From Chloromonas sp. AAM2 (Eukaryota > Chlorophyta > Chlorophyceae > Chlamydomonadales > Chlamydomonadaceae): 27,274 nt of DNA. The position numbers and the translations under genes are program-made. Location of the stretch: positions 1 to 27,274 of the forward strand of contig QAXH01005345.1 in assembly GCA_004335635.1 (NCBI GenBank), read 5' to 3'. The notes beneath the pieces were generated by a model. That model saw only the letters and a program-made list of their open reading frames with translations, did no database searches and had not been told where the DNA came from. This document shows positions 11,307 to 21,967 of the stretch, piece after piece (position 1 is the first letter of the stretch; each line of letters starts with the position of its first letter).

Positions 11307-12236
11307 ATGGTCTCTTCACCTTCAGTCTGCAGGACGAAAAGTTCAGGTCAACCACCTGAAACCGGCAAGTTCCTGGCCTGCTGCTGGGCATCGTACGCTG
11401 CTCTTGGCCTTACCTCTGCGCATACGATGATGATGAACACACTGTTGCCCCGGCACATTCCAGGCCGGGCAGCTGTGGGGATCTGGCAACGTCTGGATGA
11501 GCTGACCGTCCATGTCAGATGCCTAGGGGCAAGCCCTTGTCATGACGTGCGAAAACAGAAGGAATCCATCTGCCAATTCCCAGCTGACTACCAGCCAGCT
11601 CAGCCATGCTTGCGTGGACCAGCATGCACAGCCAGCCCCATGCGCACATTTGCCAGCAGCAGCTTGGCAGCAGCAGCAGACGCATCACAGTTGCCTACCA
11701 GCACGCCATCAGACCTCACGTTATCAGATCAGGTCGCTGACGCACCACTCGTTGACGAATCGCCAGCGACCCAGCCTGCTGCCAAGCACGGTCCCTCATG
11801 GCCCACATGGGACTGGGCCTTCGTCACAGGTTCCAAGGCAGGACGCAAGCAAGCCATAAAGAAACCCAGCCGTCACCAGTGGTATTTTTGCAACCCCAAT
11901 TACAACCCACACCATCCCCTTCCTCCAAAGATGCTATCACCTTACGCACCCATCACAGCGCAGCAGCAGGACGAGAAGAAAGTCTACTGGAAGCTCAAGC
12001 CCCATCACAGACAGCGGAACAACAAGCGCTACCAGCAGGAGTACCAACGGTGGCTAGCTTTGAGAGATGTTGATTGGCGGCAGGCATTTCAGCAAGGCCT
12101 GGCTGAGGACACCAAAGCTGCAACCAAAATGGCAAGACGGGAATTGGAACGCAAGAGGCAGGAGGCATGGGCACAGTACAAGGCAGAGCTGTTTAGGCAA
12201 GCTGCTTTGCCACCACAGGAGAAGGACGCACAGTGA
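11307..12236 (+). CDS. Hypothetical protein, probably organelle-targeted (309 residues, no intron)
   Basis: A single open frame runs from the ATG at 11307 to a TGA. I do not recognise the family. The N-terminal ~110 residues have no clear pattern. An Arg/Ala/Ser stretch, MRTFASSSLAAAADAS, around residues 111-126 looks like a mitochondrial presequence cleavage region (Arg two or three residues before a small-residue run). Translation might therefore begin at a later Met (11427, MMMNTLL) or the region might contain an unseen intron. The remainder is rich in aromatic and charged residues: WPTWDWAF, RHQWYFCNPNYNPHHPLPP, then KKVYWKLKPHHRQRNNKRY. It ends in a strongly charged, probably helical stretch (ARRELERKRQEAWAQYKAEL). 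This composition suggests a small structural or RNA-associated organelle protein, which is inference only. Confidence 0.6.
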   Translation: MVSSPSVCRTKSSGQPPETGKFLACCWASYAALGLTSAHTMMMNTLLPRHIPGRAAVGIWQRLDELTVHVRCLGASPCHDVRKQKESICQFPADYQPAQPCLRGPACTASPMRTFASSSLAAAADASQLPTSTPSDLTLSDQVADAPLVDESPATQPAAKHGPSWPTWDWAFVTGSKAGRKQAIKKPSRHQWYFCNPNYNPHHPLPPKMLSPYAPITAQQQDEKKVYWKLKPHHRQRNNKRYQQEYQRWLALRDVDWRQAFQQGLAEDTKAATKMARRELERKRQEAWAQYKAELFRQAALPPQEKDAQ

Positions 12237-12824
12237 CATGTCGCAGCAGCCATGCACCACAACATGATGCATGTGTTGCATGAGCTCAGTCAGAGTTGTG
12301 TCTGCAGACATGTGCACTGACACATGCACATTGGCCATGAAGTAATCGCTTGTTGCTGGCTGCTTGCTGTCAACATCATGCACGTGATGCGTGCGCTGGA
12401 TCAGACTGATGGTCTGTAGCTACGATTTGCTGACAGATGCACGTGGCAGAGCAGCTGCACACACAAAGCAGTCTGCTTGTTGTCCAGTTTCTTGTATTTG
12501 CAATGACCTGGATGTGCCTTGCGTGACAGCACGCATACACGTGTGGGCATCTTGCTTGGCATGCATGTCCAGACAGTTGAGAGGCAGGCTTTGGCCCGAG
12601 TATGGCCTCTTATGAAAGGAGTTCGCTTCGTATGTGATGATATGCGCCGGTTTTTTTACTGCTTCTGGGGCACTCCCAGGTGTTGTCTCTGCAGCACATG
12701 GGTGTTTTCATTCCCTGAAACGATTTTTTGGGCAAACTTTACAATGCCATGTCATCATTATGATATTTTCTGACAGAAGTTTTGACAAGCGTGCAAGCTA
12801 GCAAATGCTGGGCTTGATGATTAT

Positions 12825-12829
12825 TGTAA
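12825..12829 (+). promoter_or_regulatory. TGTAA polyadenylation signal of the unknown plus-strand gene
   Basis: This is the first TGTAA after the stop at 12236, implying a 3' UTR of about 600 nt. The call depends on position and the known chlorophyte signal. Confidence 0.4.
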
Positions 12830-12948
12830 AGGATGCTGAGCTGGTGGCCTGAACCTGCCACGGCGTAGCTGGGCGGCTTTTGCAGGCGGCAGTGCAGCTG
12901 ATGGTTTGTGAAGCGTCACCCCAAACTACAGCCAGCCCAAGAACTGAC

Positions 12949-12965
12949 CACATAATTATTATGTG
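12949..12965. repeat. AT-rich 8-bp palindrome between convergent genes
   Basis: CACATAAT and ATTATGTG are exact reverse complements around one T. It lies about 120 bp past the TGTAA of the plus-strand gene, so it could form a hairpin near the transcript end. Confidence 0.7.
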
Positions 12966-13146
12966 ATCTATGCGCCTAACATTGCTGCATGTCATCATGC
13001 AAGCCACAAACAGTAATCAGCTGCCATGTCGATATTTATCACACAGCTTTGCCTTGGGGTAGCAGTGCCACTGACAGCTGTGAACAGCCTATGTAAACTG
13101 TGACTTTGCAAAGTCGCAACCTCAAACTAGCCGTCATGCTAAGACT

Positions 13147-13151
13147 TTACA
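13147..13151 (-). promoter_or_regulatory. Candidate TGTAA polyadenylation signal of DCC1
   Basis: TTACA on the plus strand is TGTAA on the minus strand, about 560 nt beyond the DCC1 stop at 13708. It is the nearest copy in that direction. The pentamer is common enough that chance is possible. Confidence 0.35.
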
Positions 13152-13465
13152 TGGTCATACATATAATGCCCTTGCAGGCGAGCATCTTTGGCATATCATC
13201 ACAACACATAATGCCTTTTTGTTCATCTTGCTGTGAAGAACTTAGGACCATCCGGGGATGGCTGGCTTGCACGTGTGTACTTGAGTAGCAATGCACCAGC
13301 AGTCTGGCCAGGGGCCTGCACAGCAAACGGCGGAATACAGCAGGCACTTTGTGAGTCCTTTGCAACTGTGACCGCTCCTGTGAACAACGAAATTGTAGCC
13401 AACTGTGTAGCGATGTAGACTTCTCACACCTATTTCATGACCCCTTGTGGATCAGTGGCTAGAAC

Positions 13466-13550
13466 GATCCTTTCGTGTTCCTTATTGGCCGATCTTGCCC
13501 GTGTGATCAAGGGTCAAATTAGGCCGGTAGCCAGGTGCACACGAAGGATC
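13466..13550. repeat. Imperfect long inverted repeat downstream of DCC1
   Basis: The outer arms GATCCTTTCGTGT (13466-13478) and ACACGAAGGATC (13539-13550) pair with one bulged base. Inside, GGCC (13487-13490) faces GGCC (13522-13525), and TTGCCC faces GGGTCAA around a loop near 13501-13510. The whole can fold into one interrupted hairpin of about 85 nt. Confidence 0.6.
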
Positions 13551-13707
13551 ATAGCGTAGATTACCGTGTCAATTGATGCATGATTTCAGCCGGACACATG
13601 TGAAGGATGAGTGACGTAGACACACTGTATGTAATCTCATGTATATATAGAGATGTAGAGATAATATCAGGGGGGCCCACGTGCACACGAGCTCCAACGC
13701 TAGCAGG

Positions 13708-16700
13708 TCATGCAAGAGACGAGGCTGAATACCGTCCTAACAAACCCTGAGCAACAGAAGGCAACTTCAATGCGCAGAGAGCATTTGTAGTGTAAATTTG
13801 TAGTGTAGTGTACAACGACATGCACACACACCTGCAGCCCGACTAGGAAGGGCTCCATATCCGTTGACTCCCACTGCTGCCTGAGTGAGAACAGGAGTGT
13901 AAAGCGAGCTGCTGGGTCAGCAGGCAGGGCCGAGACGGGGAATGAGTGCACCAGCGCGTCCGCACCCTTGCCTGCAAGGAAATCAGCAACACATGCAGGG
14001 CTGGGTCTGAGCCATATGTGGCACGTAGCAGAAGGGTCTCACGTGCATAGAGGTCTCACATGCACACAGGCGACAGCCTGCAGACCAACAAACATCAGGA
14101 ATACTAAGAATCATTTTACGACAATGCAGCCTGCTCCACACAGTCAAACCTTGGACCTCTCCAATCCAAGGAACAAGCACATGCATACAGGTAAGAAATA
14201 AGTGAGGCCTCATGCACCACCTGTGGCCTGTGGCCCACCCTTGCAACAGCCTCACACAAGCACCAACATTCTGAGCTAGCAGTAGCCTTTGTCACTTGCC
14301 AACTCGTTGCTATATTTCATGGCATCGTCTCACGTGGGAAGCGGATCAAGGAGGATCCGCTTGGAGAGCATCATGCCTCAGTTGCGGACCGTACGCTCAC
14401 AACAGGACATATGTATCAACTAACAGAAACCGACAGAAACCGCCACGTGGTCACATGCCTGCTACCCACCTTCTGTCAGCACCTCTCCCTGCAGCATGGA
14501 CATCTGAGGCTGCACGCCCGAGGGTGCCGCCGCATGCCAAGCTGACATGAAGCGCTGCATGGGCATGCCAGGGCCGGGCATACCACATGCGCCATCCGCC
14601 GCGTTTCCATGGGAGCCCTGGGCCTGTGCATTCAGCACCTTGTGTGCAAGATACCGGCAGACCTACACACACGTACATGAATGTTATCAGATCATTGTTC
14701 TTGTGACTGGGCAACATGTCAGCTGCACACACGAGTTTCCGTACCCAGACACTTGTGAGCCGAGCATGCAACAGGGGCATCAGCACACATGCCCACATGG
14801 TCTGCTCAGGCTAGGGCACTTCCTGAATTGCAGCATGTGCCCAGCCACCCACCATCCGCTGAGAGCATGCCTCACTCAAACACCATACACTAACTCGCAA
14901 GCAAACAAAGGGGAAGTCACCGAGTCGGTGAAGGCCGATCACATCTGTGGTGGCACTCACCTCCGTCAACTGCCAGTAATCTGCCAAGCCGATACCTTAC
15001 TACCACAGCGTCCTCTGGCCTCCCTCAACCGCCAAACACATTCGCCTCTCTCCCAGCTCCGTTTGATTTCTGCCACCGGCTTTCACCCCCACCTTGGCTT
15101 GACACCTCCGCATGATATCTGCCATTTGCAATGTCACTCCATTGTACACACACCTTGGTTTCATCCAGTTGCCACGTGGCCTTCCCTTCCATCAAGCTGC
15201 CATACACTGCCAGGCAGTGCCTGACCAGCTCCGGCCGGTACCCGTCCGCTGCCATCACGCAGCAGAGGGACTCGGGGTCCAGCGCAGTAAGGGGCATGCC
15301 CTCGGATTGCGCACTGCAATCATTAAAGCAGCAGAACCGCAGTGCATGTCCCACGGAGTGGAGATTGTGTGGAGTGCACATGTGTGCTGCCAGGACAAGG
15401 TTGTTTGCGCATGTACCGCGGGCACATCACCACGCAATGTTGGTTTGCGCATGAGACGAACAATCCACATCCTAACCATTGGATCGCTTCCCCTCTTGCT
15501 CTTGCCCCTGCTGAACAGTCCTTCCTGGACTGAAGGTACAACAAGCGTAGTCCTCCTCGGAGTGAATGCATAACTGAATGATGTGCGCGCAATCAAATCA
15601 ACTCAACCTTCATTCAGGCTATGCACAGTGTGCATGCCATGCAACAGTGATCGCCAAAGCTCAGCATGTGCACGTGCCTCACCTGAGTATGAGCAGCTCC
15701 ACCATCTGTCCCAGGTACCCGGGGTCCACCGCCCGCCAGCACCCGTCCAGCTCCAAGGCATGCAGCGAGGCCAGCTCACCCCTAATCTCATGCTCACTGG
15801 CCTGGAGGGAAGGGAAGGGACAAGCGAGGTGAAGCGAGCGAACGCGTGGTCAGTTCTCACCAGAGAGGCTGAAGCATTTACATGCTAGGATGCATGTAAA
15901 GTGATCAGTGGCATTCACCCACACTCGCCTTTTCCCCAGGCGCTTTTCCAATAGTGCAGCTTTTTGCATGGTGGCTCAACCTAGGTAGCTCTTGGCTGTT
16001 TCGTTGCAGCAGCACTGGTAAATGATTCAGTCCAAGAAGGACTGCTCACCATGCCAGGAAAGCGTGTGCCGTGTGGCATCCCTCACCTGCACTTCTGCCA
16101 GCATGTGCTCCAAGCTGTACAGCCCACGCCCCACACGCACAGCCCCCCTGTCTTCCTGCCCGTCCACATCCATGTGGTCAGTTCGCCCTTGGTCCGTTTC
16201 TCTCGCACTCGTGTCTGCCTGTTCCTCCTCTTCTTCTTCCTCGCCCCTGTAGGGCCGCTTGGAGAGCATCTCATGCAGCAGGTGCAGCCTAGGTCTCGCC
16301 TCGCATAGCTGCATGGAGATGTGCGTGGCAGGCATGGCAGGGAAATGCTGACCAGGGGTTCAACAGAAGCAGCCCAGGGCGCTCGGTGCCCAACGCGCGA
16401 ACAGTAGGTTTAAGCGCACGGTGTTCCTTGCCCATACACAGGGCACTCATCACGCATGTGCAGCAAGCCTGTGCATCACATGCTAGTGTAGATTGCTGCA
16501 TGCTAATCTGGAGATAGCTTCTGGAGATACTGCGAAGTCCCAGGATGTCATCGTGAGATGGCACACTGAAAGTTGGCCAAATCAGAACAGAAATCAGAGA
16601 TACTGGGCTGTTCCAACTTGGAACATGGAACAGTGTGATGTGTGTATCTCCGGACCTTCAGCGTTTATGCATGCTTAGGGACTCCACATCATTAGTAGTC

Positions 16701-18195
16701 GAGGCACTTGCGCTAATGAACATTGTGATGCATCACAAGTGGTGTGCGTACCTCCAGGTGTGCCTTTGTTGTGGCACCCACGAGCAGGCCTGGATGGGCC
16801 CGGGCCACGCGCATCTGAATGAACCGAACAGCACCCAAACAGATTGCAGATTACGGCCATACTTCAAGGAGAAACGGCAGGCAACAGGATTGCATGTGGC
16901 CGTACCTTGAACGCAGGCTTGAGGAGCAAAAGCATGCAGCTCAAAGGCACGCAACCGACGTTGGTAGCTTGCTACCAGTGTTTGAAGAAGACCCCCCAGC
17001 TCGAAGTAAATCTTATGTAAGAGAAAATGTTTGTGTGTCAGAAGATGGACGTCATGCATGGATGGACGTCATGCATGGCTTGCTACCCATGGTCTGCCCA
17101 TGCACATGTGAGTTAGGGTCAGCTCTGTTGAGTTGTGTTAGCCTCACCCTGTGCACTTGTGTCTGTAGCCCTGCAGGGCTGAGCAGCTCTTGGCTTGCTG
17201 ACGCGTCCGCTGCATGCAATAACACACAGCACGTATCACACTTGCTCTGGCTCGCATGGCGTAGCTTTGTGTGGCTGGCTGCTGAACTTGCACAGCTACG
17301 TTGACACAACGGCCTGACTGGATACTTGAGATGTACAATCAGTGGTGGATTGGGCACTGTGTGGTGGTTGGACGTCAGTTGGAACTAGTTCATTGTGTTG
17401 GGTGTGATAAGCTGCATAATGAGTGAGAAGAGTGATCAGTGACTGTGTGCATGGCGGCTGGTCAGTCAAATCTCAGCAGCTGTCTCACCATCCATGTCGT
17501 TGAATGAGTTCTCGTCATTCAACGATGCCTGCATGTGCGCGAAGCGCAACATAAGCCGTAGTGAGTTTGCACCAGTGTGTGTGTGTGTTGTGAGGAATGG
17601 CGTGTTTGCCCATCCATGACCAACAAGGATAATTGTGCATGCAAGGGCATGACCAACATATGCACTGCAGACCATTGTGCGTGTGTGCAGATCACGAAGC
17701 TACGATTATGAACTGGAGTGAGCTAACAAGCATTCAGACTTAAGCCTGTGGCTGAGAGTTGGCACCAGCCTGCCACCGGCTGACCGTGTTGTAACACAAA
17801 GCTATTGTACTTGAGCTGTCTTAAGAACTTTCCACGCCATGATAGCATGGCACAATGGCACTTAATCCCTGCGCATGCCGACTTACAGGTGGGAGCAACA
17901 GCTGTAGATTGCTTGTCTCCACATATTTGATGGAGAAGGATTTATTCTTAGTGACCAAGAACGCTTCTGCATCCGGTCCACCCTTGATCACGGCTCTGCA
18001 GAGTCAAGGCGACACATTCAGGCTGGGTACAGGGCTGGTTGGCACCGTGTGAGGCCAAGGATGACGCCGGACTCACCCCTGCTGCACAATCTCAGCAAGA
18101 ACAGCTTCGTCCACTTCCAGGAGCCTCAAATCTGTGCGAACGATCTGATCAAAAGCTAGACTAACCCTTCGACCTTCAGCCGGCATGTTTTCCAT
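13708..18195 (-). CDS. DSCC1: Sister chromatid cohesion protein DCC1 (Ctf18-RFC subunit)
   Basis: There are eleven exons: 18195-18077, 17995-17887, 17528-17489, 17209-17148, 16814-16752, 16308-16087, 15801-15683, 15313-15154, 14662-14470, 13971-13832 and 13746-13708. They sum to 1266 nt, or 421 residues, with every phase matching. The length is close to animal DCC1 (about 390). Family landmarks in order: DLRLLEVDEAVLAEIV, AVIKG and KYVETSNLQLLLP; then RPRLHLLHEMLSKRPYRG, LYSLEHMLAEVQ, LDGCWRAVDPGYL, RHCLAVYGSLMEG and MQRFMSAWHAAAPSGVQP. The C-terminus has FTLLFSLRQQWESTDMEPFL and ends GLLGRYSASSLA. DCC1 joins Ctf8 and Ctf18 on an alternative PCNA clamp loader that acts in replication and sister-chromatid cohesion; its C-terminal winged helices bind DNA and polymerase epsilon. 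An acidic run of seven Glu after RPYRG is a local insertion. Exon 4 (62 nt), in a poorly conserved linker, is supported mainly by phase and splice sites. Confidence 0.93.
14339..14362. repeat. Perfect 9-bp hairpin in a DCC1 intron
   Basis: AAGCGGATC and GATCCGCTT are exact reverse complements around the loop AAGGAG. The hairpin lies within the intron 13972-14469, about 110 nt downstream of the exon that ends at 14470 in the direction of transcription. Confidence 0.75.
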
Positions 18196-18707
18196 CACTT
18201 GTGAATACACCAGGATCAGCAAACATGCAAGTGTCTGGCTGGGGATACGTTCTTTTCAACACTCCAGCACAGAGTTTCCGCAATGCAAAGAGTTTGAAAT
18301 TGTTGAAAACGGTCGCGGTTTGAATGTACGGAACGGCTCCGCAGCATAGTTGGCACTGATCCCAAAAACCAGCTCATTTTCACTTGTGATGTGACAACTG
18401 TAAGAAGCCTTAACTCGGCCCGTCAAACCGGGAAGCATCGGATCAATTGGTATGAGATTAACTGGTCATGACGACGAGAAGGGCAATGCGTACGTGTGGT
18501 CGGCTCATCAAGGTTGCGCATTGTGCCCAAAAAAGTTACATGGCAGTTGCAAGGTCACATTCAGTTAGACAGGAGCCGGTGATACGGAGTTCGTCAGAAG
18601 ACAAGGCAGTTCTGTTCTAGCTCTGTTCTGTCGACAATAACGCACACCGTAGCGTTCACATGAAGCACGAGAAGCAACTGGCGGAGGCACGCACGCAAAG
18701 CTTCCAG
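18196..18707. promoter_or_regulatory. Intergenic region between divergent DCC1 and unknown gene copy A
   Basis: About 510 bp separate the two divergent start codons and should hold both promoters. No TATA box or repeated motif stands out. An in-frame ATG at 18660 could extend copy A by 16 residues. Confidence 0.45.
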
Positions 18708-19537
18708 ATGGCACCTGGCTCATGCTGTGCCCTACAGGCCCGTGAGGCCGCAGAAGTACTGATTGGACTGAGCGATGGCCTACTGCTCTTGGCTGCTGCT
18801 GCTGATTGCGAGGCTTCTCCACAAACCGGCCACCGGCGCTCCAGAGCACTCGAACATGAGGTGCATGAAATAACGAGTCTGGCTCATGCATCTGATTGTT
18901 TCTTGCAATCTGAAGACGCCGTGCCTGCCTCTTCTCTACGTGCTTGCCCATCCTTCTCAACCCTCCAGCTTGCATACCGTTCACTTGCAGGAATGCGTAG
19001 CTTGGCTGTCCGATAACCATCTCTCCGCTACTAGCTTTCGTGCAAATACTAGCCACAAGCGGAGAAAATGCATCGGCAGCAGCTCCGCATGTAATACACC
19101 CCCAATTGCTCAGCCCAGTCTCTGCCGCGCTGTCTCTTCCCATTGGCTTGCCCGCCAATACACCTGGAACTTTCCGGCACCACGTCTCGATTTACACATC
19201 CAAGAGCCATGTCAGGAGGTGAGAGTCCAATGTTTTCGAGATTTTACAAACGGCTTCTTTTTCACGACGGCTAACACACTCTGCCAAACACCTGATTTGC
19301 GTGCAGACACAGCCACAACAGAGTGAGGTTAGCCTAGGCCTGTGGCAGCATGTCGCAGCGCATGAGGAAGACGAGGTGGCTAGCGGCTCGTCAGGCAGCG
19401 CACCCACGGCAATAGACCTTCTTGCCTCCAATTCCGACGAGGAGGATGTCTCGAGCTTTACCATACGGACAGACGAACGTGATAGCTTCGCATTCCCTGT
19501 CCTGGCTCCTGTACCTGTGTTGCTGTGGGGGAGGTAG
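18708..19537 (+). CDS. Unrecognised three-exon gene, copy A (203 residues)
   Basis: Exons are 18708-18860, 18991-19218 and 19307-19537, all phase 0. The model is supported by the paralogue at 22813-23639, whose splice sites lie at the same points; exon 1 is 51 codons in both. I chose the ATG that aligns with the start of copy B; an in-frame ATG at 18660 would add 16 residues. Exon 1 encodes EAAEVLIGLSDGLLLLAAAA, a short hydrophobic helix-like stretch, followed by RRSR. Exon 2 has a Lys/Arg cluster, SHKRRKCIG, that could be a nuclear-localisation signal. Exon 3 is acidic and Ser-rich, with HEEDEV and NSDEEDVSS (casein-kinase-2-like sites), and ends PVLLWGR. I know no family with this layout. 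The basic and acidic blocks suggest a nuclear regulatory protein, which is inference. The gene is divergent from DCC1. Confidence 0.72.
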
Positions 19538-20226
19538 GCGCCATCTCTGTGCACTTTTACGGCAAGGTCAAGCAGAGGTGAACGATTGCAAATGTGAACA
19601 ACCCATTGGAATCCAAGACTTCCGCGGACATGAGGCTGTTGGCATGAAGAGATGGTTAGTGCCGCATGTGCCATTCTCGTGCATGGGCCCGTTATCGAGA
19701 GCCCACCATGCCCAGGCTTCAGTAGGCCAAGCTTTGAACACTGGCCGCTCGTAGGCTGGCATGGCATGGGCGCTATATAATAGGCTCCTTGAGTTTGTCT
19801 GCCTCAGAGTTAGCATAGATCACAGTGGCATGTACAGCGTGTTATTTTCCTGGGTCCTGAACACGCACTTGATTTGTGGACGTGCAAGTTGTGCATTTTT
19901 GGACATGGACCAGTCTTTGCAGCACACTGCATGCATGCATGTCATTGTGGCCAGCACAGAAACGTGGTTGGTCATATGCATGGCTGGTCCTGGCGAAGGC
20001 GACGCAGCCACTGTCCAATGGTTGGACGCCCAGTTGAATTGATCGTTGAGTGAAAAGCTGGTGTACACGACCTTGTGGGGTTTGGTTAGAAAGCATCTCC
20101 AGAATCACATGTTCTGTTCTGCCGATGGAGCAGCCATCTGCAACTGGCCCATCCCCTAGTGTTGTAGCGCGGACAGATGTTTGTTGTAGCGTGGGCAACG
20201 CGAGGTTACAAGTAGAACACAGCAGA

Positions 20227-20427
20227 TCAACGGTGTGAGTCCACAGCGCAGGATCCTCCCTGAATCACATGGCGGTGTGCATCTTCCAGTGTCAACCCCC
20301 AATAGTCGTGCTTGTTCTTGGTTCTGCATGCTGGGTCTTTGCTGCAACCACCTGCCTGGTATTGGAGCCGCCCAGGGTCAGACTTTGGGTCCAAACAGCC
20401 TTTGTAGCGCCAGTCACACAGTCGCAA
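20227..20427 (-). pseudogene. Possible HNH-endonuclease-like fragment
   Basis: A 66-codon open frame reads a Cys-rich stretch (LCDWRYKGCLDP, GGCSKDPACRT) followed by DYWGLTLEDAHRHVIQGGSC and AVDSHR, then a stop. The LTLEDAHRHV..GGSCAV pattern resembles the segment that precedes the first His of some HNH nucleases. The rest of such a domain does not follow, and no partner exon was found. It could be an eroded fragment, or chance. Confidence 0.25.
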
Positions 20428-21887
20428 TGCATAGATACATGACTTCTCTAATGAGCCTTTGCTGCTGCCCAGTGGTGGGGGGCAGGTGTTTCAATACCTG
20501 GTTCAGGCAGGTTCAGAGTAGGGGGCCTTTGTTGCTGCCCCCTGGTGTAGGCACTTGGCAGGTTTGGAAGAGTCTGGTATAGGCAAGCTGTAGCGAGACA
20601 GACGGCAATGAAATTTGAACGTTTTCAGCCCATTTTAGCGCAGGCATAGACGCGAGGCATAGACACATGATGTGCAGGCTAGGTTGTTGGCTGTTGTAGC
20701 ACTCATCAAGAGAGGATGTGTGGTTTCTGGTTTAGTCAGGTACTGCTTGGGCAGACATGGTGGATGGCTGCCGATTTTTGAAAATAGATGTTGAGTTCAC
20801 ATGATGAAGTGTGTCTGTGACTTGAATGTGTGTGCTGATTGCATGTCTTGTGGCCATGAACAAGTATGCCACGAGTGCTGTTTGCCCGTTGTGTGCGTTG
20901 TTGCAAGGTTTGTTTTCCGAGAAAACCAATGCCCAGGCACCACCTTGGTCCTGTGCAGCGATTATGTATCAGCCTTCATCATGTCCCAGCAATTTCGCTT
21001 TTTTGGATCTTAATGTCGTTTTGCTACGTGCCACACAAGGGCCTTGCACCCCGCTGTATGCTCTGGAACTCTTTTCCGCTGGTTTGTGTAAGAGCTTTGA
21101 GCTTTGCAGAGTATGAACCTCGCAAGCAAGATGATCTGTGCCCTATCACAGGCACGGGAAAGCAAAGACGAAAACAGGTCCGCGGGCAGAAAGGAACATG
21201 GCAGACAAGAAGGCTGCAGCTCGTTGATGAAAAGGCAATAAAATGACAGGGAAACAGAGCGCAGAAGGCTGAAGCAAAGCAGGTAGCTCATATGAATGGG
21301 AATGTCTCATATGAACTGGAATATCAGGCCGGAAATGACTGCAGATGTATCGAGATTCTGTCCAGTTGTTGCTGGCACAATCTACTGCGGGCTGCAACCC
21401 GGACGCTCCCATGGGCAATTGGCAGTTGACTATTTGGCAGTGTTTATGTGTCAGAGTCCGGTGTTAGTCTGTCAGCCACAAGTGACGGCAGAGACAGTTG
21501 AAGCACTCATTTGCAGACGCTGATTTGGCAGAGACCGCTGGCAATTGACCTTGACATGAGGCGTTGACATGAGGTGTTATTTGTCCGTTGACCTTTGACA
21601 GTTAAACGCCAGTTCCACCTCTGGTAAATGCTTCAGTGCGGCATACCCACTATTAAGAACCTTGAAGGTGCACTGTGGGGTGATAGCCACAAGGGACTCA
21701 CCAGCCCTTGCTGACACGGCTAAGTTCCTCTCAACTAGGGGAAATTCACTGCTTGCGCAAATAGTAGTAAGTAGCACTAAATTTGTGCAATTTGCGCGAA
21801 TAGTTAGAATTTGCGTTGGACGGGCTTCCCGGTGTGCACTCCCTCCTTGTATGATATACATGCGGACTTTGCCCTTACGGTTATGCC

Positions 21888-21967
21888 CTACTAGGGTAGT
21901 ACACTTGCAGTGTAGTACTCTTGTTACTAGGGTGTAGTACTCTTGTTACTAGGGTAGTACTCTTGTG
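21888..21967. repeat. Tandem 22-bp repeat, about three units
   Basis: GTAGTACTCTTGTTACTAGG occurs at 21912 and again at 21934, with a partial third copy at 21954 and a diverged one before 21910. Confidence 0.75.

Larger units (their letters stand above)
12237..13707. other. Convergent 3' intergenic region
   Basis: The interval lies between the tail ends of the unknown plus-strand gene and DCC1 and should hold both 3' UTRs. It contains a plus-strand TGTAA (12825-12829) and minus-strand TGTAA signals (TTACA at 12739-12743 and 13147-13151). It also has an AT-rich palindrome (12949-12965), a longer imperfect inverted repeat (13466-13550) and a TATATATAG string near 13641. No protein-coding pattern was found. 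Confidence 0.55.

Noticed and set aside
13641..13652. TATATATAG as a TATA box for a plus-strand gene
   Set aside because: No plus-strand coding region follows; downstream is the antisense of DCC1.
16493..17059. Open frames upstream of DCC1 exon 6, including a 108-codon minus-strand frame
   Set aside because: Only the 16752-16814 segment fits the splice phases and the DCC1 pattern; the rest is intron.
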